NCBI RefSeq assembly: GCF_003347605.1
Contig: NZ_QDFZ01000020.1
Span: forward strand, 1-64,000
DNA from: Chryseobacterium sp. KLBC 52
GTDB lineage: Bacteria > Bacteroidota > Bacteroidia > Flavobacteriales > Weeksellaceae
Direction of reading: 5' to 3'
DNA: 64,000 nt
A program made the translations under genes and the position numbers. Positions 8,801-16,767 of the stretch are shown one piece after another. The notes under the pieces are model-generated. The model was not told the DNA's origin, ran no database searches, and worked only from the letters and a program-made list of their open reading frames with translations. Position 1 is the first letter of the stretch, and every line of letters starts with the position of its first letter.

Positions 8801-9034
8801 GATATAATCCATACCTTCCACCCCGTTGATCTGTTCTTCCAAAGGGACTACCACACTTTTCATTACCGTCTCAGCATTGGCTCCCGTATAGTTTGCGGAA
8901 ACACTTACCGTAGGCGGCGCAATATCCGGATACTGGGTAACCGGTAACGAGATCAGCCCTAGCACCCCGAGAATCACAATCAAGATTGAGATTACGGTAG
9001 ATAAAACCGGTCTGTTAATAAAGTTTTTTATCAT
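5888..9034 (-). CDS. RND efflux pump inner membrane transporter (AcrB/HAE1 family)
   Basis: This is the proton-driven pump subunit exporting hydrophobic and amphiphilic compounds. The 1048-aa length is typical of the HAE1 family. It starts with the canonical MIKNFINRPVLSTVISILIVILG helix; TM4 carries the Asp pair in LALVLAIGIVVDDAIVVVEAV (about residues 395-415), and the C-terminal half repeats the fold, ending with GLLPLVLASGIGAVGNRSIATGAAIG. Its start overlaps the acrA stop by one base (TAATG), so translation is coupled. Drug range cannot be read from sequence. Confidence 0.95.
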   Translation of the reverse strand: MIKNFINRPVLSTVISILIVILGVLGLISLPVTQYPDIAPPTVSVSANYTGANAETVMKSVVVPLEEQINGVEGMDYITSSAGNDGSAQIQVFFKQGIDPDIAAVNVQNRVARATPLLPSEVTRSGVVTQKQQTSALMYMSFYSENKDLDDVYLQNFLNINIIPNLKRVNGVGDANVFGGKNYSMRIWLDPAKMAAYSVTPTDVTNAINEQSREAAAGSIGQNSGSSFEYIIKYVGKFNDKEQYDNIIIKSLANGQNLMLKDVAKVELAGQSYTGIGENGNSPSISMGIFQTPGSNAQEIIKNIKAYLKSAEGTFPQGIKYTFNFDTNEFLEASIEKVVHTLIEAFILVFIVVYIFLQDFRSTLIPAIAVPVSIVGAFFFLNLFGYSLNLLTLFALVLAIGIVVDDAIVVVEAVHAKMEHGISDAKKATVEAMDEITGAIISITLVMAAVFIPVTFITGPTGVFYQQFGITLIIAIIISAINALTLSPVLCSLFLKPHAEHHKEYQNLNLLQKFFYKFNIAFKTTTERYGRGFVFLLRHKWVTLIIFAVTGGILFWASSSMKKGFVPTEDRGIIFTDVQLPPGASMERTYNALKTLQAKALKVPGVQNVTISTGRGFLSGNGSNNGLAFVKLKPFDERKKDGQTSEDITKKLFGIVGSVPDAKVVFFQPPSVPGFGNSAGFEMVLLDKSGGEYADLDAKTNEFIGKLMQRPEIQFAQTSFNTKYPQYQMEINVPLSKQLGVSVNDILATMQGYIGGIYTADFTKYGKQFRVMVQALPENRQNIDNLNQLYVRTGSGIMTPISQFVTLTKAYGPQSVSRYNLFTSVKVTGANSDGYSSGDAIAAVQQVADETLNQNYAVEFTGLTREELNSGSQTLLIFGLSLIFVYFILSAQYESYILPLIVIISLPLGVMGAYFGQKIMGLENNIYFQIALIMLVGLLAKNAILIVEFAVQRRHHGETIVMSAINAAKARVRPILMTSFAFIFGLLPLVLASGIGAVGNRSIATGAAIGLLIGTVLGLFVIPVLYVIFETLQEKIKPIKKEDINLAE

Positions 9035-10221
9035 TAGAATTTCGGTTTTATAGATTGAACAAGACTATCCATTTTAATTGGCTTCGGCTTTACTGCTGTT
9101 CCCGGTTTCAGACCTCCGATACCAGCTGCAATAACGGTTTCCCCTTTATTAACTCCTGATTTGATAAGAGCCATATTGTCTATTCTGTCGATCACATTCA
9201 CAACAACGTTTCTGGCAGTATCTCCCTTTTCTACTTTGTATACGTAAACGATACCCTGCTGCTCATAAGTTGCACTTTCAGGTACTACAAGAACATTATC
9301 GTAATGCTGAGGGAATCTGATAGTTCCGCTGTTCCCGTTACTTAATAATTTCTGAGCATTAGAGAAAGCAACTCTGAACTGAATTGTCCCTGTTGTAGGA
9401 TCAATCTGACCGGTAATGGCTTCAATTCTCCCTTTTTCAGGATAAAGACTTCCATTGGCCAGTTGAAGCTCAACCATGGGTAAGTTTTTGATTTTCTCAG
9501 GCATAGAAGCTCCCGGAGATTTTTCAAGGAAATCAAAATATTCTTTTTCATTCATTGCAAAGTAAGCATAGATCTCAGAGGTATCAGAAATCGTAGTCAG
9601 AGGAGTCTGATCAGAAGGTCCAACCAAGCTTCCTACTTTTAACGGCAATCTTCCTATCACCCCGGAAATAGGGGCACGAATGATAGAATATTCAATATTG
9701 GCTTCTACTCCTTTGTAGTTCGCTTCAGCCTGTCTTTTGGCGGCATTGGCCTGCTGAAGCTGAGCCTGAGCCTGAGCTAACTGAGCCTGGGCAGTCTGTA
9801 GCTGTACGTTGCTGATGATATTCTTCTGAACCAGAGGTTTTAGTTTGTTTACTTCAACCTGAGCTGCATTTACAGAAGCCTGAGCCGCCGCAACACTGGA
9901 TGCTGCTGCACCTATTCCTGCTTTGGAAGCCGCTGCATTTTCGTTCAGGATATTGGTTTCCAGACGGAACAAAGGCTGTCCTTTGGTAACATATTGTCCT
10001 TCATCTACCAATACCTGGGTAATATAACCCTGTATTTTTGCACGTACATCATTGTTTACCCTACCCTGAATGGTAGCCGGAAACGTCTGATAACCCACTA
10101 TATTTTTTGACTCCACGGAAACAACCGGATACGGCTTGGCACCATCCTGTTTCGGAGCTTCTTTTTTGCAGGCTGTCAGTGAAAACGCTGCAATGGAAAG
10201 TATAACTAGCTTATTATTCAT
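9034..10221 (-). CDS. RND efflux periplasmic adaptor (AcrA/MFP family lipoprotein)
   Basis: This 395-aa adaptor links the pump to the TolC-type channel. It has a lipoprotein signal with lipobox SLTAC (C18), a lipoyl-like half motif (VRAKIQGYITQVLVDEGQYVTKGQPLF, about 60-87), an Ala/Gln-rich alpha hairpin (about 95-170), then IIRAPISGVIGRLPLKVGSLV and beta-barrel and membrane-proximal domains. The gene starts 1 bp behind the regulator stop and overlaps acrB by one base. Confidence 0.93.
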   Translation of the reverse strand: MNNKLVILSIAAFSLTACKKEAPKQDGAKPYPVVSVESKNIVGYQTFPATIQGRVNNDVRAKIQGYITQVLVDEGQYVTKGQPLFRLETNILNENAAASKAGIGAAASSVAAAQASVNAAQVEVNKLKPLVQKNIISNVQLQTAQAQLAQAQAQLQQANAAKRQAEANYKGVEANIEYSIIRAPISGVIGRLPLKVGSLVGPSDQTPLTTISDTSEIYAYFAMNEKEYFDFLEKSPGASMPEKIKNLPMVELQLANGSLYPEKGRIEAITGQIDPTTGTIQFRVAFSNAQKLLSNGNSGTIRFPQHYDNVLVVPESATYEQQGIVYVYKVEKGDTARNVVVNVIDRIDNMALIKSGVNKGETVIAAGIGGLKPGTAVKPKPIKMDSLVQSIKPKF

Positions 10222-10222
10222 T

Positions 10223-10678
10223 TTATAGTTTATTAAGAGATTCCTGAATATTTTCTATGTTTTTATTTAAGAGTGCTTTGTAAACTTCTATTCTTTCGTT
10301 GTATCCATCGTCTTTACTTTTTTTAAAATTGTTTAAATCATCTAATAGTCTTAATTCGTCCTGCATTTTCTGGACAATTTTCTCGAATCGTATTTTCTTG
10401 TATTCATCATTGATGAAAAAATACCGTTTCCGCTCATCCATTTTGTTATGGTCTACGATAAGCTGGGCATTGAGCAGTAATGAAATACTGGTAGAAACAG
10501 AGCTTTTGCTCGCAGAGAGCACTTCAACAAATTCGTCAAAAGTAATTCCTACTTTCTCATAGTCGAAAAGAAGGTAGGAATAGATTTTTGATGCTAAAGG
10601 GGGTAAGCTAAACACGGTGCCATAGAATTTTACGGCATCCTGAAAAATTTTTTCATCAATTTCTATACTTTGGTGCAT
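10223..10678 (-). CDS. GbsR/MarR-type transcriptional regulator of the efflux operon
   Basis: This 151-aa winged-helix protein is of the GbsR type: the N-terminal helix with FYGTVFSLPPLASKIYSYLL, HTH GITFDEFVEVLSASKSSVSTSISLLLNAQLI (about 43-74), wing KMDERKRYFFI and a C-terminal coiled coil for dimerisation. As first gene of the operon, directly followed by the adaptor, it very likely represses its own pump operon. The effector is unknown. Confidence 0.85.
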   Translation of the reverse strand: MHQSIEIDEKIFQDAVKFYGTVFSLPPLASKIYSYLLFDYEKVGITFDEFVEVLSASKSSVSTSISLLLNAQLIVDHNKMDERKRYFFINDEYKKIRFEKIVQKMQDELRLLDDLNNFKKSKDDGYNERIEVYKALLNKNIENIQESLNKL

Positions 10679-10694
10679 AATATAAAAATTTGAA

Positions 10695-10721
10695 CAAAAG
10701 TAGAAATTAGTTCAGAACCAA
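10695..10721 (-). promoter_or_regulatory. Promoter of the efflux operon
   Basis: On the minus strand TACTTTTG (10695-10702) matches TAnnTTTG exactly. A TTG lies at 10719-10721 with a slightly short 16-nt spacer that contains the small dyad GTTC-T-GAAC, a possible operator half-site pair. Confidence 0.5.
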
Positions 10722-10794
10722 ACGAACAAACCTGATAGAGTTTATAAATACAGGGCGTTTTAAAAATTCAATGAAAGTGGATTTAACTTTTTGG

Positions 10795-11307
10795 TTAAAT
10801 TATAATCTTCTCAAAAGCTTTTCTCATTCCGTCTTTCAAAAGAACCTCTCCACAATAAGAATAACCTCTGCCTTCAAGGATTTTCAGCATGGCAATATTG
10901 TCATGGTTGGTATCTACTTTAATACTCTGAATTCCATGAGATTTGGTAAATTCTTCAATCTGATCAAAAAGTTTTTTTACCATACCCTGTCCTGCAAATT
11001 TTTCATCTACGGCCACTCTGTGAACCACCACAAATTCACCGTCACTTAACCAGGCGCCTTCAATTGTACTGTAGGCAGGTTCATCATTAAGAATAAGTGC
11101 TGCATAGACAGCAACCTCTCCATCCACTGTCATAACGTGGCCAAATCCTTTCGCAATGTCACTTTCTACTGTCCCGAGATTAGGATATCCGTTCTGCCAT
11201 TGGGTGCTTCCATCCTGTCTTCTTCTTTCGATGGATTGCTGAATGATTTCCCAAATAATGTTTCTGTCTTCAATTTCCGCTTGTCTTAATGTAATCTCTG
11301 GATTCAT
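10795..11307 (-). CDS. GNAT family N-acetyltransferase
   Basis: This 170-aa acyltransferase shows the GNAT core with acetyl-CoA binding segment HRVAVDEKFAGQGMVKKLFDQIEEF (about 95-120; Q/RxxGxG/A as AGQGM) and VDTNHDNIAMLKILEGRGYSYCGEVLL near the C-terminus, a layout common in Bacteroidota GNATs with ribosomal-protein-like or small-molecule substrates. It lies 116 bp upstream of the efflux regulator on the same strand, but the regulator has its own predicted promoter. Substrate unknown. Confidence 0.82.
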   Translation of the reverse strand: MNPEITLRQAEIEDRNIIWEIIQQSIERRRQDGSTQWQNGYPNLGTVESDIAKGFGHVMTVDGEVAVYAALILNDEPAYSTIEGAWLSDGEFVVVHRVAVDEKFAGQGMVKKLFDQIEEFTKSHGIQSIKVDTNHDNIAMLKILEGRGYSYCGEVLLKDGMRKAFEKIII

Positions 11308-11418
11308 ATTGTAAAATTTGATTAAAAGATTGAATGATTTAAGAGTTCAAAAATCATAAAAACCGCTGTTCATTCAATCTTTGAAATATTCTTTTTAATG
11401 GTTTGCAATGAATTAAAA

Positions 11419-11450
11419 AACCGAAAATTAATTAAAATTAATTTTCGGTT
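11419..11450. terminator. Strong terminator hairpin
   Basis: A perfect inverted repeat with 15-bp arms, starting AACCGAAAATTAATT, lies between the DUF2007 gene and the GNAT gene. It ends the lysine-catabolism/DUF2007 transcript. Confidence 0.75.
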
Positions 11451-11482
11451 CGAAGTAGTAAAATTTAAAATTATGAAATTGT

Positions 11483-11713
11483 TTATTGATTTTCACTTTG
11501 TTGAAGGTAAGCATCAATAATTTCAAATGCTCTTTTTTCTTCTTCCAGATCTACCATTACTTTCAGCGAAGTGGCTGTTGGCGTAGTAGTAAACGTAAGA
11601 TAGTTATTTTCAACGGTATTTGCAATCTGCGCGTCATCCAATTTAGACTTAACCAACTGAATTTCTGAAGGGTTATCACTTACATAAACTGATACTCTCG
11701 TACTTCTTTCCAT
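11483..11713 (-). CDS. DUF2007-like small signal-transducing protein
   Basis: This 76-aa protein has the ACT-like DUF2007 pattern: an N-terminal beta strand (STRVSVYVSDNPSEIQLVKSKLDDAQI), a central strand region and a C-terminal VMVDLEEEKRAFEIIDAYL typical of the family. The role is unknown; the family is described as putative signal transducers. It lies 61 bp behind the lysine aminotransferase gene and is closed by the terminator at 11419-11450. Confidence 0.7.
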   Translation of the reverse strand: MERSTRVSVYVSDNPSEIQLVKSKLDDAQIANTVENNYLTFTTTPTATSLKVMVDLEEEKRAFEIIDAYLQQSENQ

Positions 11714-11774
11714 ATTCTAATTGTTTGAGTATCTAAATATACAATGTTTTTTTCAAAATTACAAATCCCGGGTT

Positions 11775-13100
11775 TTAAATTTTATTAATATTGTTTTCAA
11801 TTTTATCTAAAGCAAGTTGGATTTCTTCTTTAGTAACATTCAAATGAGGCCTGAAACGAAGAGATTGATCTCCACAAGGAAGAATGATTAATCCGTCATT
11901 GAAAAGCTCATTCATCATGTGGTTTCTCTGCTCTGCAGTAGGAAGGTCAATAGCACACATTAAACCTCTTCCTCTTGCATTGGATATTTTTTCAGGATAT
12001 TTTTCAGCAAGGGCTTTTAAGCTTTCCAGTAAGAAATCCCCAACTACTCTTGCGTTCTCAACAAGATCTTCTTTTTCGATTACTTCCATTACCAGCTGGA
12101 AACGAAGCATATCGATAAAGTTTCCTCCGAATGTAGAGTTGATTCTTGAACTTTCTCTGAAAACGTTATTCGGAACCTGATCAAACTTTTCTTTATTGGC
12201 TAAAACTCCGCAAACCTGAGCCTTTTTCCCGAAAGAAATAATATCCGGTTTTGCTGTGAAATGCTGGAATGCCCACATTTTTCCTGTAATAGCAATCCCT
12301 GTCTGAACTTCATCAAAAATAAGTAAGATTTCATTATCATCACAGATTCTTCTTAATCCTAATAAGAATTCGTCTCTGAAATGATTATCACCTCCTTCAG
12401 CCTGAATAGGTTCAATGATGATACAAGCCACTTTATCAGGGTGCATCAAAATGGCCTCTTCGATCTGAAGTAAAGCAAGATTTTCGTTTTTGATGGTTTC
12501 TTCAAGATTTTCTTCAGTAATCGGGAACTTTAATTTTGGATTTAAAATTCTCGGCCAGTTAAACATTGGGAAATATTGATACTTTCTTGGATCAGAAGTA
12601 TTGGTTAAGCTCAACGTATAACCACTTCTTCCATGGAAAGCCTGTTTGAAGTGGATACAGATTCCAGCTTCAGTGTCTAATCCTTTTTCAAAGTTTTTAC
12701 GGGTTTTCCAATCGAAGCATGCCTTCATAGCATTTTCAACTCCCATCGTTCCGCCTTCGATAAAGAAAGCGTATTGTAATTCTTCAGGGATAACTACTCT
12801 TTCAAATACTTCAAGGAAATGAGCGTATTCTTCTGAGTAAACGTCAGCCAAAGTAGGTTTGTTAACAGCCATTCTTCCTAACCATTCTGATCTTTCAACA
12901 AGATAAGGGTGATTGTATCCGATGGATGCTGATGCAAACATGGAGAACATATCCAGGTATTCTCTGTCTGTCAGTTTATCATAAAGCCAAGATCCGTGTG
13001 ATTTTTCAATATCCATCACAAAATCGAAACCGTCCGCCAACACATGTTTTCCTACTGTTTCTTTTACTTTATTTGCTTTTATATCTAATGTGTGTTCCAT
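11775..13100 (-). CDS. lat: L-lysine 6-transaminase
   Basis: The enzyme moves the epsilon-amino group of lysine to 2-oxoglutarate, giving aminoadipate semialdehyde (piperideine-6-carboxylate) and glutamate. It is a 441-aa class III PLP aminotransferase with the LAT-specific blocks FDFVMDIEKSHGSWLYDK, FIEGGTMGVENAMKACFDWK and HFKQAFHGRSGYTLSLTNT. D263 (IFDEVQTG) contacts PLP, and the Schiff-base Lys is in SFGKKAQVCGV (K292/K293). The upstream aldehyde dehydrogenase gene performs the next step, which supports the specific call over ornithine or GABA aminotransferase. Confidence 0.93.
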   Translation of the reverse strand: MEHTLDIKANKVKETVGKHVLADGFDFVMDIEKSHGSWLYDKLTDREYLDMFSMFASASIGYNHPYLVERSEWLGRMAVNKPTLADVYSEEYAHFLEVFERVVIPEELQYAFFIEGGTMGVENAMKACFDWKTRKNFEKGLDTEAGICIHFKQAFHGRSGYTLSLTNTSDPRKYQYFPMFNWPRILNPKLKFPITEENLEETIKNENLALLQIEEAILMHPDKVACIIIEPIQAEGGDNHFRDEFLLGLRRICDDNEILLIFDEVQTGIAITGKMWAFQHFTAKPDIISFGKKAQVCGVLANKEKFDQVPNNVFRESSRINSTFGGNFIDMLRFQLVMEVIEKEDLVENARVVGDFLLESLKALAEKYPEKISNARGRGLMCAIDLPTAEQRNHMMNELFNDGLIILPCGDQSLRFRPHLNVTKEEIQLALDKIENNINKI

Positions 13101-13215
13101 AATAAATTTGTAGTGTGATTTAATAAATGAATGAATAAATAGCCCTAATAATACAGCGTTTAACCATTCAGGTTATTAATTTTTATTGTTTTTTTGAGTG
13201 CTTTAAGTAAAGCTT

Positions 13216-14766
13216 TTATAAATCAAATTTAATTCCTTGTGCTAAAGGAAGTTGTGTGGTGTAATTTATAGTATTGGTTTGTCTTCTCATATAGTATTTC
13301 CAGGCATCAGATCCTGACTCTCTTCCTCCTCCGGTTTCTTTTTCACCACCGAAAGCTCCACCAATTTCTGCACCGGAAGTTCCGATATTGACGTTGGCAA
13401 TCCCACAGTCTGAACCAGCATGGGAAAGGAATAATTCTGCCTCTCTTAAATTCTGGGTCATGATGGCAGAAGATAATCCCTGAGGAACATCATTCTGAAT
13501 AGCGATCGCTTCTTCTAATGTTTTGTATTTGATCAAATATAGGATCGGTGCAAAAGTTTCGTGCTGAACAATCTCATAAGAATTTTTCACTTCTGCTACG
13601 CAAGGTTTCACATAACATCCGGATTCGTAATCTTTACCAGATAAAACTCCGCCTTCAACAACGAATTTCCCACCTTCTTTTTTACATTTTTTGATGGCTT
13701 CTTCGTATTGGTTTACAGCATCCGTATCAATAAGTGGTCCTACATGGTTTTTCTCATCCAATGGATTTCCGATTTTCAACTGACCATAAGCTTTTGCCAA
13801 TCTTGTTTTCACTTCATCATATACACTTTCATGGATGATCAGTCTTCTTGTTGACGTACATCTCTGACCAGCAGTTCCCACCGCTCCGAAAACAGCTCCG
13901 ATGATCGACATGTCGATATCAGCTTCTTTAGTAATGATAATGGCATTGTTTCCACCCAATTCAAGGATAGATTTCCCGAATCTTTCTGCTACTTTAGAAG
14001 AAACCATTCTTCCTACTCTTGTAGATCCGGTGAAAGATACAAGGGCTACTCTTTTATCATCTACCAGTTTCTGCCCGATTTCGTGATCTGATACTAATAC
14101 ACTTGAAATTCCTTCAGGAAGATTATTTTCCTTAAGAACTTCCATCATGATATTCTGGCATGCAATAGCACAAAGCGGTGTTTTTTCAGATGGCTTCCAG
14201 ATGGTAACGTTACCGCAGATCCAAGCCAGTGCCGTGTTCCATGACCATACGGCTACCGGGAAGTTAAATGCCGTGATAATTCCCACCACTCCTAGCGGAT
14301 GGTATTGCTCATACATTCTGTGTCCAGGTCTTTCAGAGTGCATTGTGTACCCCTGAAGCTGTCTTGAAAGTCCAACTGCAAAGTCACAGATATCAATCAT
14401 CTCCTGAACTTCACCAAGACCTTCCTGTAATGATTTACCCATTTCATAAGAAACAAGTTTACCAAGATCGTCTTTATATTCTCTTAATTTTAAGCCCAGC
14501 TGTCTTACCATCTCTCCTCTTTTTGGAGCTGGAATCAGCCTGAATTCCTGAAATGCCTTTTGAGCAGTTTCAATTACTTTGTCATAATCACTTTCTCCGG
14601 AAGTTTTTACTTTAGCGATCAACTTTCCGTCTACAGGAGAAATGCTTTCTATCACCTTTCCTGACGCGAAATATTTTCCGCCCACTGAAGTCCCCTTGTT
14701 CTCTTCTTTGAGACCAAGGTTTCTAAGTGTTTTTTCAATTCCGAAATCCTTTACTTTTTTTGACAT
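13216..14766 (-). CDS. pcd: L-piperidine-6-carboxylate dehydrogenase (ALDH7 family)
   Basis: This 516-aa NAD(P)-dependent aldehyde dehydrogenase oxidises aminoadipate semialdehyde to 2-aminoadipate. It has the antiquitin/ALDH7 signature: the segment around EQYHPLGVVGIITAFNFPVAVW, general base E269 (LELGGNNA), nucleophile C303 (GQRCTSTRR) and the C-terminal ANVNIGTSGAEIGGAFGGEKETGGGRESGSDAW. It lies directly upstream of lat (115-bp gap), so the two genes encode lysine catabolism to 2-aminoadipate. A promoter precedes it at 14790-14818. Confidence 0.92.
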   Translation of the reverse strand: MSKKVKDFGIEKTLRNLGLKEENKGTSVGGKYFASGKVIESISPVDGKLIAKVKTSGESDYDKVIETAQKAFQEFRLIPAPKRGEMVRQLGLKLREYKDDLGKLVSYEMGKSLQEGLGEVQEMIDICDFAVGLSRQLQGYTMHSERPGHRMYEQYHPLGVVGIITAFNFPVAVWSWNTALAWICGNVTIWKPSEKTPLCAIACQNIMMEVLKENNLPEGISSVLVSDHEIGQKLVDDKRVALVSFTGSTRVGRMVSSKVAERFGKSILELGGNNAIIITKEADIDMSIIGAVFGAVGTAGQRCTSTRRLIIHESVYDEVKTRLAKAYGQLKIGNPLDEKNHVGPLIDTDAVNQYEEAIKKCKKEGGKFVVEGGVLSGKDYESGCYVKPCVAEVKNSYEIVQHETFAPILYLIKYKTLEEAIAIQNDVPQGLSSAIMTQNLREAELFLSHAGSDCGIANVNIGTSGAEIGGAFGGEKETGGGRESGSDAWKYYMRRQTNTINYTTQLPLAQGIKFDL

Positions 14767-14789
14767 AAAATCTTACTTTTCGTTCTCTC

Positions 14790-14818
14790 TAAAGATAAAA
14801 ATATTATATGAACCTCAA
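14790..14818 (-). promoter_or_regulatory. Promoter of the pcd-lat operon
   Basis: Minus-strand TTG (14816-14818), 18-nt spacer and TATCTTTA (14790-14797, one mismatch to TAnnTTTG), ending 23 nt before the pcd ATG. Confidence 0.5.
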
Positions 14819-14845
14819 AACTTTAATTTTTAACAGGCTTTTTAT

Positions 14846-14875
14846 TTGGACTAATTATAAACATGCTTATCTTTG
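14846..14875 (+). promoter_or_regulatory. Promoter of the 49-aa membrane peptide gene
   Basis: TTG (14846-14848), a 19-nt spacer and TATCTTTG (14868-14875) match the Bacteroidota consensus exactly, 26 nt before the ATG. It diverges from the pcd promoter, with which it is nearly adjacent. Confidence 0.65.
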
Positions 14876-14901
14876 CAGGGTAATCTTTTTGATAATCACC
14901 A

Positions 14902-15051
14902 ATGGAAAATTCACAAGAAAACAACTCAAAGCTTAAAAAGTGGTTCAAGCGTGTGGGATGGGCAGGATTAGCTTTCTTTACCATAAAAGGCTTGATTTGG
15001 CTCGTTATATTTTACGTTGGAGCAGATAGTCTCCAGAGTTGTATACAATAA
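14902..15051 (+). CDS. Small single-span membrane protein (49 aa)
   Basis: This 49-codon ORF begins MENSQENNSKLKKWFKRVGW and has a hydrophobic segment AGLAFFTIKGLIWLVIFYVGA (about residues 21-41), preceded by the basic stretch KLKKWFKRVGW. A cytoplasmic charged N-terminus, one membrane span and a short outside tail ending SCIQ are predicted. It has its own consensus promoter and a perfect 12-bp terminator hairpin two bases behind the stop, which argues for a real gene. I do not recognise a function; a regulator or stabiliser of a membrane complex is one possibility. Confidence 0.75.
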   Translation: MENSQENNSKLKKWFKRVGWAGLAFFTIKGLIWLVIFYVGADSLQSCIQ

Positions 15052-15052
15052 A

Positions 15053-15077
15053 AAAGCAGAGAAAATTTCTCTGCTTT
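15053..15077 (+). terminator. Terminator of the 49-aa gene
   Basis: AAAGCAGAGAAA pairs perfectly with TTTCTCTGCTTT around one central A, followed by CTTTTT. Confidence 0.85.
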
Positions 15078-15241
15078 CTTTTTGGTAGAAGGTTAACCAA
15101 ATTGTTATTTCTTTATTGAAAGGCTAAAAAAGAAGGCTTTTTTTATATTTTCCGTAATGTAAAAAAGAAAAAAAAATAACTGATTCTTCTAATTCTACTC
15201 CCGAAAAATATGATTTTCCTTCTTCAATTGATCCTTTTAAC

Positions 15242-15430
15242 CTACTCTGTCTTCTTTCTCCCCGCATTCACCAGGCTCTGATGCAGCAGGTATTCTATCT
15301 GTCCGTTCACACTTCTGAATTCATCATTGGCCCACTTTTCAAGAAGTTTATAAGTAGACTCATCTATCCTTATCACAAAGGATTTTTTGCCTTTGCTTTC
15401 CGAAGAGTTCTGAGCTTTTTCTGATTTCAT
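15242..15430 (-). CDS. Arc-type ribbon-helix-helix DNA-binding protein
   Basis: This 62-aa protein has a disordered Lys/Ser-rich start followed by a ribbon-helix-helix core: beta strand KSFVIRIDESTYKLLEKWA and second helix FRSVNGQIEYLLHQSLVNAG, where the RSVNGQIEYLL pattern is the Arc-family hallmark. It lies 83 bp behind the SPFH gene on the same strand and is probably cotranscribed. It is too small for more than a dimeric DNA-binding role; no toxin partner gene is next to it. Confidence 0.75.
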   Translation of the reverse strand: MKSEKAQNSSESKGKKSFVIRIDESTYKLLEKWANDEFRSVNGQIEYLLHQSLVNAGRKKTE

Positions 15431-15513
15431 TTTCTAAATTCTCTAACATTGTTTCTGACTGTTTTAGTGTAAAAGCTATCTGCACTAAAATCTATTTATT
15501 AATTGTTCACTTC

Positions 15514-16380
15514 TTAATTATAAAGTGTTCCCGCATTTAATATAGGTGTTGCTGCTTTTTCACCGCAAAGAACCACCATTAAATTGCTTACCATTGCCGC
15601 TTTTCTTTCATCATCAAGATCTACGATATTTTCTTCAGAAAGCTTTTTCAAAGCAAGGTCTACCATTCCTACAGCTCCTTCCACAATCTTGGTTCTTGCA
15701 GCAACAATAGCTGTTGCCTGCTGTCTCTGAAGCATTGCTCCCGCAATTTCTGAAGCATAAGCCAGGTGCGAAATCCTTGCCTCCTGAATCACGATTCCAG
15801 CCTTTGAAAGACGATCTGTAAGTTCCTGTTCCAAGATAGAATTGATTTTATCTCCTCCTTCTCTCAATGTAATCGGAGCATGGTCATCTTCTAAATTATC
15901 ATAAGGAAAGCTCATCGCCAAATGTCTTACGGCCGCTTCACTCTGCATTTTTACAAAGTCTGAATAACGCTCCACATCAAAGGCTGCTTTATAAGTATCT
16001 CCTACTTTCCATACAATTACAACTGCAATTTCAATAGGGTTACCCATTTTATCATTTACCTTCAAAGTCTGACCTTGCAGGTTTTCGGAACGTAAAGAAA
16101 TTTTTTGTGATGAATATAAAGGATTGATAAAGAATAATCCGTTCTCTTTTACACTTCCCACATATTTTCCAAAGAAGTTTAATACTCTCGAATGGTTAGG
16201 CTGAATAATCATTAACCCTTTTAAGAAAAAGCACGAAAGAAGAAAGCAAAGCATAGAGATAACCACATAGGCTATACTCTGATCTACTCCACTTACAAAG
16301 AAGTATACTGCTGCAACAAACAAGGCCAGGCAAATGACCAATGTAAGATAACCCGACATGGGTTTTAATGTTTTTTCCAT
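15514..16380 (-). CDS. SPFH domain/band 7 family protein
   Basis: This 288-aa membrane-anchored scaffold has two N-terminal hydrophobic helices (about 10-30 and 35-58), then the SPFH domain beginning MIIQPNHSRVLNFFGKYVGSVKENGLFFINPLY and running through VVIVWKVGDTYKAAFDVERYSDFVKMQSEAAVRHLAMSFPY, ending with the alanine-rich helix SEIAGAMLQRQQATAIVAARTKIVEGAVGMV. This is the SPFH subgroup without flotillin repeats. A role in membrane microdomains or protease regulation is known for the family; the partner is unknown. The RHH gene follows. Confidence 0.85.
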   Translation of the reverse strand: MEKTLKPMSGYLTLVICLALFVAAVYFFVSGVDQSIAYVVISMLCFLLSCFFLKGLMIIQPNHSRVLNFFGKYVGSVKENGLFFINPLYSSQKISLRSENLQGQTLKVNDKMGNPIEIAVVIVWKVGDTYKAAFDVERYSDFVKMQSEAAVRHLAMSFPYDNLEDDHAPITLREGGDKINSILEQELTDRLSKAGIVIQEARISHLAYASEIAGAMLQRQQATAIVAARTKIVEGAVGMVDLALKKLSEENIVDLDDERKAAMVSNLMVVLCGEKAATPILNAGTLYN

Positions 16381-16720
16381 GATTGAATTTTAATTTGATA
16401 TTATTATGATATCATAAAGATGGTAATAAATTTTGAATTATGAATGATAAATTTTGATTTTTTTGAGGGGCGGGGTGCGGTGTTTGGGGTTGCGAGGTGC
16501 GGGATATAGGATTCGGGTATTTTAGCTAACGCAGAGTTCGCAAGGTTAATTTATTAGGATGCATTATATTTTTGTTCGCAAAGCCACTTCGTTTAGCTAA
16601 GACCACTATTTTCTTTGCTGAGTGAAACGCCCTTGCGAACGATGACTCATCATAATAGACATCATTGCGAACGTAGCGTTAAAATAACTCGTCCCAAATC
16701 CAGCAACAATAGGAATAAAA
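16381..16720. other. Gene-free stretch with decayed repeats
   Basis: About 340 bp without a credible ORF. It contains a 14-bp palindrome TTATGATATCATAA (16404-16417) just upstream of the SPFH start, a G-rich block (16462-16505) unlike its surroundings, and the inverted pair GTTCGCAAGG (16536-16545)/CCTTGCGAAC (16631-16640). It looks like remains of a flavobacterial intergenic repeat. Confidence 0.5.
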
Positions 16721-16748
16721 AAATCCCAGAAAGTGAATTCCGGGATTT
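16721..16748. terminator. Terminator of ccsBA
   Basis: AAATCCC (16721-16727) pairs with GGGATTT (16742-16748); on the minus strand a T run follows. It lies 20 bp behind the ccsBA stop. Confidence 0.65.
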
Positions 16749-16767
16749 AATTTATAGTTTCAGTATT

